Origin: Saccopteryx bilineata
Taxonomy: Eukaryota; Chordata; Mammalia; Chiroptera; Emballonuridae
Length of the DNA stretch: 64,000 bases
Assembly (NCBI RefSeq): GCF_036850765.1
Contig: NC_089490.1
Coordinates: forward strand, 389,374,558 to 389,438,557
Direction of reading: 5' to 3'
Below, in pieces: positions 60,887 to 64,000 of the stretch (positions are counted from its first letter, which is position 1; each line of letters starts with the position of its first letter). Both the position numbers and the translations under genes were made by a program. Under the pieces are notes generated by a model that did not search any database, had not been told where the DNA came from, and saw only the letters and a program-made list of their open reading frames with translations.

Positions 60887-61221
60887 CCTGACCAGGCGGT
60901 GGCGCAGTGGATAGAGCGTTGGACTGGGATGCAGAGGACCCAGGTTCGAGACCCCAAAGTCGCCAGATTGAGCGCGGCTCATCTGGTTTGAGCAAAAAGC
61001 TCACGAGCTTGAACCCAAGGTTGCTGGCCCCAGCAAGGGGTTACTTGGTCTGCTGAAGGCCCGTGGTCAAGACACATATGAGAAAGCAATCAATGAACAA
61101 CTAAGGTGTTGCAATGCGCAATGAAAAACTAATGGTTGATGCTTCTCATCTCTCTCTGTTCCTGTCTGTCTATCCCTGTCTGTCCCTCTCTCTCTCTGAA
61201 AAAAAAAACAAACAAAAACAA
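60887..61221 (+). mobile_element. Family B long SINE nested in an older VES-like SINE
   Basis: Host SINE halves lie at about 60810-60886 (TTGGCTGGTTATCTCAATTG) and 61233-61358 (GCACATAGGGG to the A-rich tail). The duplication ACCCTGTCAGG and ACC-TGTCAGG marks the junctions. Confidence 0.9.
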
Positions 61222-61379
61222 AACCTGTCAGGGCACATAGGGGAAATGACAATAAATATATAATTAAGTATAACAACAAATGAATGCTTCTCTCTCTCTC
61301 TCTCTCTCTCTCCTTCTTTGTCTCTCTAAAAATCAATCAATAATTTAAAATTTTTTAAAAAAATGACTCAGTCTTAGAA

Positions 61380-61638
61380 TGTGTGGTGTGGAGTGACGTC
61401 ACGGAAATGGCGCCGTGAGAAGCGCGTCCGACAGCTCTCCCCTAAATCACAACAAATTTATCAACTAGAAACAGAAAAATTTATCCTCGGAGCATTCCGG
61501 AGTTCCACACAAACTGAAAGCAAAAGGACTGTTATCACTTGAATCTGAGAGACGAGGGTGTGGAGGAAGCTACCGCAGCGACGCTCATTCAAGCCGCGAG
61601 GGAGTGCGCCTGCGTGCTATCAATAAGACCACCCTCAG
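61380..61638 (+). promoter_or_regulatory. L1 5' UTR / internal promoter with CRE and YY1-like sites
   Basis: The segment begins near GGAGTGACGTCACGGAAATG and contains a perfect TGACGTCA (CREB/ATF site) followed within a few bases by AAATGGCGCC, which resembles the YY1 core that sets the start site in human L1. It is CpG-rich compared with the AT-rich L1 body. The location of the true first base is inferred from the sharp change from the SINE-derived flank around 61375-61392. Confidence 0.55.
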
Positions 61639-62634
61639 ATGCCGATAAGAAAGAGGAAATCGAATATTATGGATACAAAAGAAAGAGAGGTAACACAAAT
61701 AGATGTGGAAAAATCTATGGAGAAAAGACTTAACATATTGGAAGCCTTGGAGCTAAATGACAGAGAATTTAAAATAGAAATCTTAAAAATACTCAGAGAT
61801 ATACAAGAAAACACAGAAAGGCAATATAGGGAGATCAGAAAACAACTCAATGAACACAAAGAATATATTACCAAGGAAATTGAAACTATAAAAACAAATC
61901 AAACAGAAATGAAAAACTCAATTCACGAGCTGAAAAACGAGGTAACAAGCTTAGCTAACAGAACAGCCCAGATTGAAGATAGGATTAGTGAAATAGAAGA
62001 CAAACAACTTGAGGCACAACAGAGAGAAGAAGAAAGAGACTCAAAAATAATAAAAAACCAGAAAGCCCTACAGGAATTGTCTGACTCCATCAGAAAGAAT
62101 AACATAAGAATAATAGGTATATCAGAGGGAGAAGAGAAAGAAAATGGAATGGAGAATATACTCAAACAAATAATAGACGAGAACTTCCCAAGCCTGTGGA
62201 AGGAACTAAAGCCTCAAATTCAAGAAGCAAACAGAACACCAAGTTTTCTTAACCCCAACAAACCCACTCCAAGGCACATCATAATAAAGATGACACAAAC
62301 CAATGACAAAGAAAAAATTCTCAAGGCAGCCAGGGAAAAGAAGAGTACAACATATAAAGGAAGGCCTATTAGATTATCATCAGATTTCTCAGCAGAAACT
62401 CTACAAGCTAGAAGAGAGTGGACCCCAATATTTAAAGCCCTGAAAGAGAGGAACTTTCAGCCAAGAATACTATACCCATCAAAGCTATCCTTCAAGTATG
62501 AAGGAGATATAAAAACATTCACAAATACAGAAAAGATGAGAGAATTTATCAACAGAAAGCCCCCACTCCAGGAAATACTAAGGGGGGTTTTCCAACCAGA
62601 TTCAAAGAACAAAAGAAAACAACACCACAAGTAA
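61639..62634 (+). CDS. L1 ORF1 protein, intact, 331 aa
   Basis: An RNA-binding chaperone that coats L1 RNA and is needed for retrotransposition. A basic N-terminus (MPIRKRKSN) is followed by a long Glu/Lys/Gln heptad region, about residues 20-150, that should form the trimeric coiled coil. Then come an RRM-like domain (NNIRIIGISEGEE at about residue 155, and PRHIIIKM) and the C-terminal domain (ARREWTPIFKALKERNFQ, then LYPSKLSF). The length is close to the human protein (338 aa). The first ATG follows the 5' UTR directly; Met11 is an alternative start. The TAA stop is at 62632-62634. There are no internal stops or frameshifts. Confidence 0.95.
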   Translation: MPIRKRKSNIMDTKEREVTQIDVEKSMEKRLNILEALELNDREFKIEILKILRDIQENTERQYREIRKQLNEHKEYITKEIETIKTNQTEMKNSIHELKNEVTSLANRTAQIEDRISEIEDKQLEAQQREEERDSKIIKNQKALQELSDSIRKNNIRIIGISEGEEKENGMENILKQIIDENFPSLWKELKPQIQEANRTPSFLNPNKPTPRHIIIKMTQTNDKEKILKAAREKKSTTYKGRPIRLSSDFSAETLQARREWTPIFKALKERNFQPRILYPSKLSFKYEGDIKTFTNTEKMREFINRKPPLQEILRGVFQPDSKNKRKQHHK

Positions 62635-62726
62635 CAGCTCCACCAAGAACACAATAAAACCAAACTTAAACTGTGACAACAAAGGAAAAAAAGGGGGGAG
62701 AGGATGGAGATTAACAGTAGCAAAGG

Positions 62727-62969
62727 ATGATGAAGTGCAGAAATACTTATAAGATAGGGTACTACAATGAATATGGTAGGTACCCTTTTCATTACTTAAT
62801 GGTAACCACCCTTGAAAAAACCACCACAAAAACACTTGACTTAAAAAAGGTAGCAACAGAGGAAAGAAGTATGGAACACAAACAAACAAAAACAAATGAT
62901 AGAAAAACAAAAGAGAAGAATCAAACTAGATACAAAACTAACAGAAAGCAATTTATAAAATGGCAGTAG
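62727..62969 (+). other. Small ORF between L1 ORF1 and ORF2, overlapping the ORF2 start
   Basis: An 80-codon Lys/Thr-rich frame in the L1 inter-ORF region. Its stop codon (TAG at 62967-62969) lies just inside ORF2, whose ATG is at 62960: the overlap reads AAATGGCAGTAG. The composition is that of AT-rich untranslated L1 sequence and there is no known domain, so translation is doubtful. The overlap could in principle allow termination-reinitiation into ORF2. Confidence 0.3.
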
Positions 62970-64000
62970 GGAACCCACAAGTGTCAATAATTACACTAAA
63001 TGTAAATGGATTAAACTTACCAATAAAAAGACACAGAGTAGCAGAATGGATTAAAAAAGAAAATCCAACTATATGCTGCCTACAAGAAACACATCTAAGC
63101 AACAAGGATAAAAACAAATTCAAAGTGAAAGGCTGGAAAACAATACTCCAAGCAAACAACACCCAAAAAAAAGCAGGTGTAGCAATACTCATATCTAATA
63201 ATGCTGACTACAAGACAGAAAAAGTACTCAGAGACAAAAATGGTCATTTCATAATGATTAAGGGGAAGTTGAATCAAGAAGACATAACAATCCTTAATAT
63301 ATATGCACCAAACCAAGGAGCACCAAAATATATAAGACAGCTACTTATTGACCTTAAAACAAAAACTAACAAAAATACAATCATACTTGGAGACCTCAAT
63401 ACACCGCTGACGGCTCTAGATCGGTCATCCAAACAGAGAATCAATAAAGATATAGTGCCCTTAAACGAAATACTACAACACCTGGATATGATAGACATCT
63501 ACAGGACACTTCATCCCAAAGCGACAGAGTATACATTTTTCTCTAGTGTACATGAAACATTCTCAAGAATTGACCATATGTTGGGCCACAAAGACAATAT
63601 CAGCAAATTTAGAAAAATTGAAATTGTACCAAGCATATTTTCTGATCATAAAGCCTTGAAACTAGAATTCAACTGCAAAAAAGAGGGGGAAAAACCCACA
63701 AAAATGTGGAAACTAAACAACATACTTCTAAAAAATGAATGGGTCAAAGAAGAAATAAGCGCAGAAATCAAAAGATATATACAGACAAATGAAAATGAAA
63801 ATACGACATATCAGAATCTCTGGGATGCAGCAAAAGCAGTAATAAGAGGAAAGTTCATATCACTTCAGGCCTATATGAACAAACAAGAGAGAGCCGAAGT
63901 AAACCACTTAACTTCACACCTTAAGGAACTAGAAAAAGAAGAACAAAGACAACCCAAAACCAGCCGAAGAAAGGAGATAATAAAAATCAGAGCAGAAATA
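62960..64000 (+). CDS. L1 ORF2 protein, N-terminal 347 residues (endonuclease domain), runs off the window
   Basis: Multifunctional retrotransposition enzyme; only the AP-like endonuclease and linker lie in the window. Counting from the ATG at 62960, the known catalytic residues fall at the same numbers as in human L1: N14 (LNVNG), E43 (LQETH), D145 and N147 (GDLNT), T192, D205 and H206 (RIDHM), and S228, D229 and H230 (SDHKAL). The usual GDFNT is GDLNT here, and catalytic D145 is unchanged. The frame is open for 1,041 nt to the last base. The reverse transcriptase and Cys-rich domains are outside. Confidence 0.95.
   Translation, partial: MAVGNPQVSIITLNVNGLNLPIKRHRVAEWIKKENPTICCLQETHLSNKDKNKFKVKGWKTILQANNTQKKAGVAILISNNADYKTEKVLRDKNGHFIMIKGKLNQEDITILNIYAPNQGAPKYIRQLLIDLKTKTNKNTIILGDLNTPLTALDRSSKQRINKDIVPLNEILQHLDMIDIYRTLHPKATEYTFFSSVHETFSRIDHMLGHKDNISKFRKIEIVPSIFSDHKALKLEFNCKKEGEKPTKMWKLNNILLKNEWVKEEISAEIKRYIQTNENENTTYQNLWDAAKAVIRGKFISLQAYMNKQERAEVNHLTSHLKELEKEEQRQPKTSRRKEIIKIRAEI

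Larger units (their letters stand above)
61380..64000 (+). mobile_element. L1 retrotransposon, apparently complete 5' end, both ORFs open, 3' end outside window
   Basis: A sense-strand LINE-1 running off the right edge. A CpG-containing 5' UTR of about 250 bp is followed by ORF1 (61639-62634), a 325-bp inter-ORF region and ORF2 (62960 to edge). No stop or frameshift interrupts either frame, which indicates a young insertion. It is opposite in direction to AMBRA1 and lies upstream of the AMBRA1 start-codon exon, probably in the first intron. The target duplication cannot be checked because the 3' end is missing. Confidence 0.93.

Noticed and set aside
1..64000. CRISPR arrays, operons, prokaryotic mobile systems
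   Set aside because: None present; gene structure, SINEs, L1 and splice signals show mammalian nuclear DNA.

Overview
The window is mammalian nuclear DNA, almost certainly from a bat. It is packed with tRNA-derived SINEs of bat type, carries several short DNA transposons with intact target-site duplications (including a SPIN-like hAT element), and has one L1 that is still open in both reading frames. The two dominant SINE types ('GGCCCTGGCC' heads with a 370-390 bp body, and 'CCTGACC..GTGGTGGCGCAG' heads) resemble those I associate with horseshoe and leaf-nosed bats. The intact L1 argues against fruit bats, whose L1 lineage is thought to be extinct. The family-level assignment is inference.

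The only host gene I can support is AMBRA1, on the minus strand. Eight coding exons join in one continuous frame from the ATG at 59400 to 8383 and give residues 1 to about 780. They encode the first half of a split WD40 propeller (residues 1-206), then a long, probably disordered region in one 1,454-nt exon, then two smaller exons that can each be skipped without changing frame. The remaining 3' exons lie beyond base 1. The promoter and first non-coding exon lie beyond base 64000 or were not recognised. A 35-codon upstream ORF ends 5 nt before the AMBRA1 start codon.

Layout: 1-8382 is intron with SINEs, a hAT MITE, a SPIN-like MITE and an LTR-like block. Exon H is 8383-8562. Intron 8563-13302 follows, then exon G at 13303-13389. 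Intron 13390-52194 (38.8 kb) holds most of the repeats: two mosaic L1 remnants (25.75-28.0 kb and 28.97-33.5 kb), a NANP processed pseudogene hit by three DNA transposons (33.5-35 kb), several hAT MITEs, a mariner-type MITE inside a MIR, and about 30 SINEs. Exons F to A occupy 52195-59400 with shorter introns; one of these introns contains a three-level nest (old SINE, then hAT, then young SINE). From 59.4 to 61.4 kb there are nested SINEs, and from about 61.38 kb to the edge a sense-strand L1 with a short CpG-containing 5' UTR, complete ORF1 and the first 347 codons of ORF2.

I found no bacterial-type system, CRISPR array or novel protein-coding operon. The most interesting signals are the apparently intact L1 upstream of AMBRA1, the AMBRA1 uORF, the pseudogene that collected DNA transposons, a SINE holding a 41-bp copy of unique sequence from 0.9 kb away, a chimeric SINE, and a tiny retroposed poly(A) RNA end with a 16-bp target duplication.
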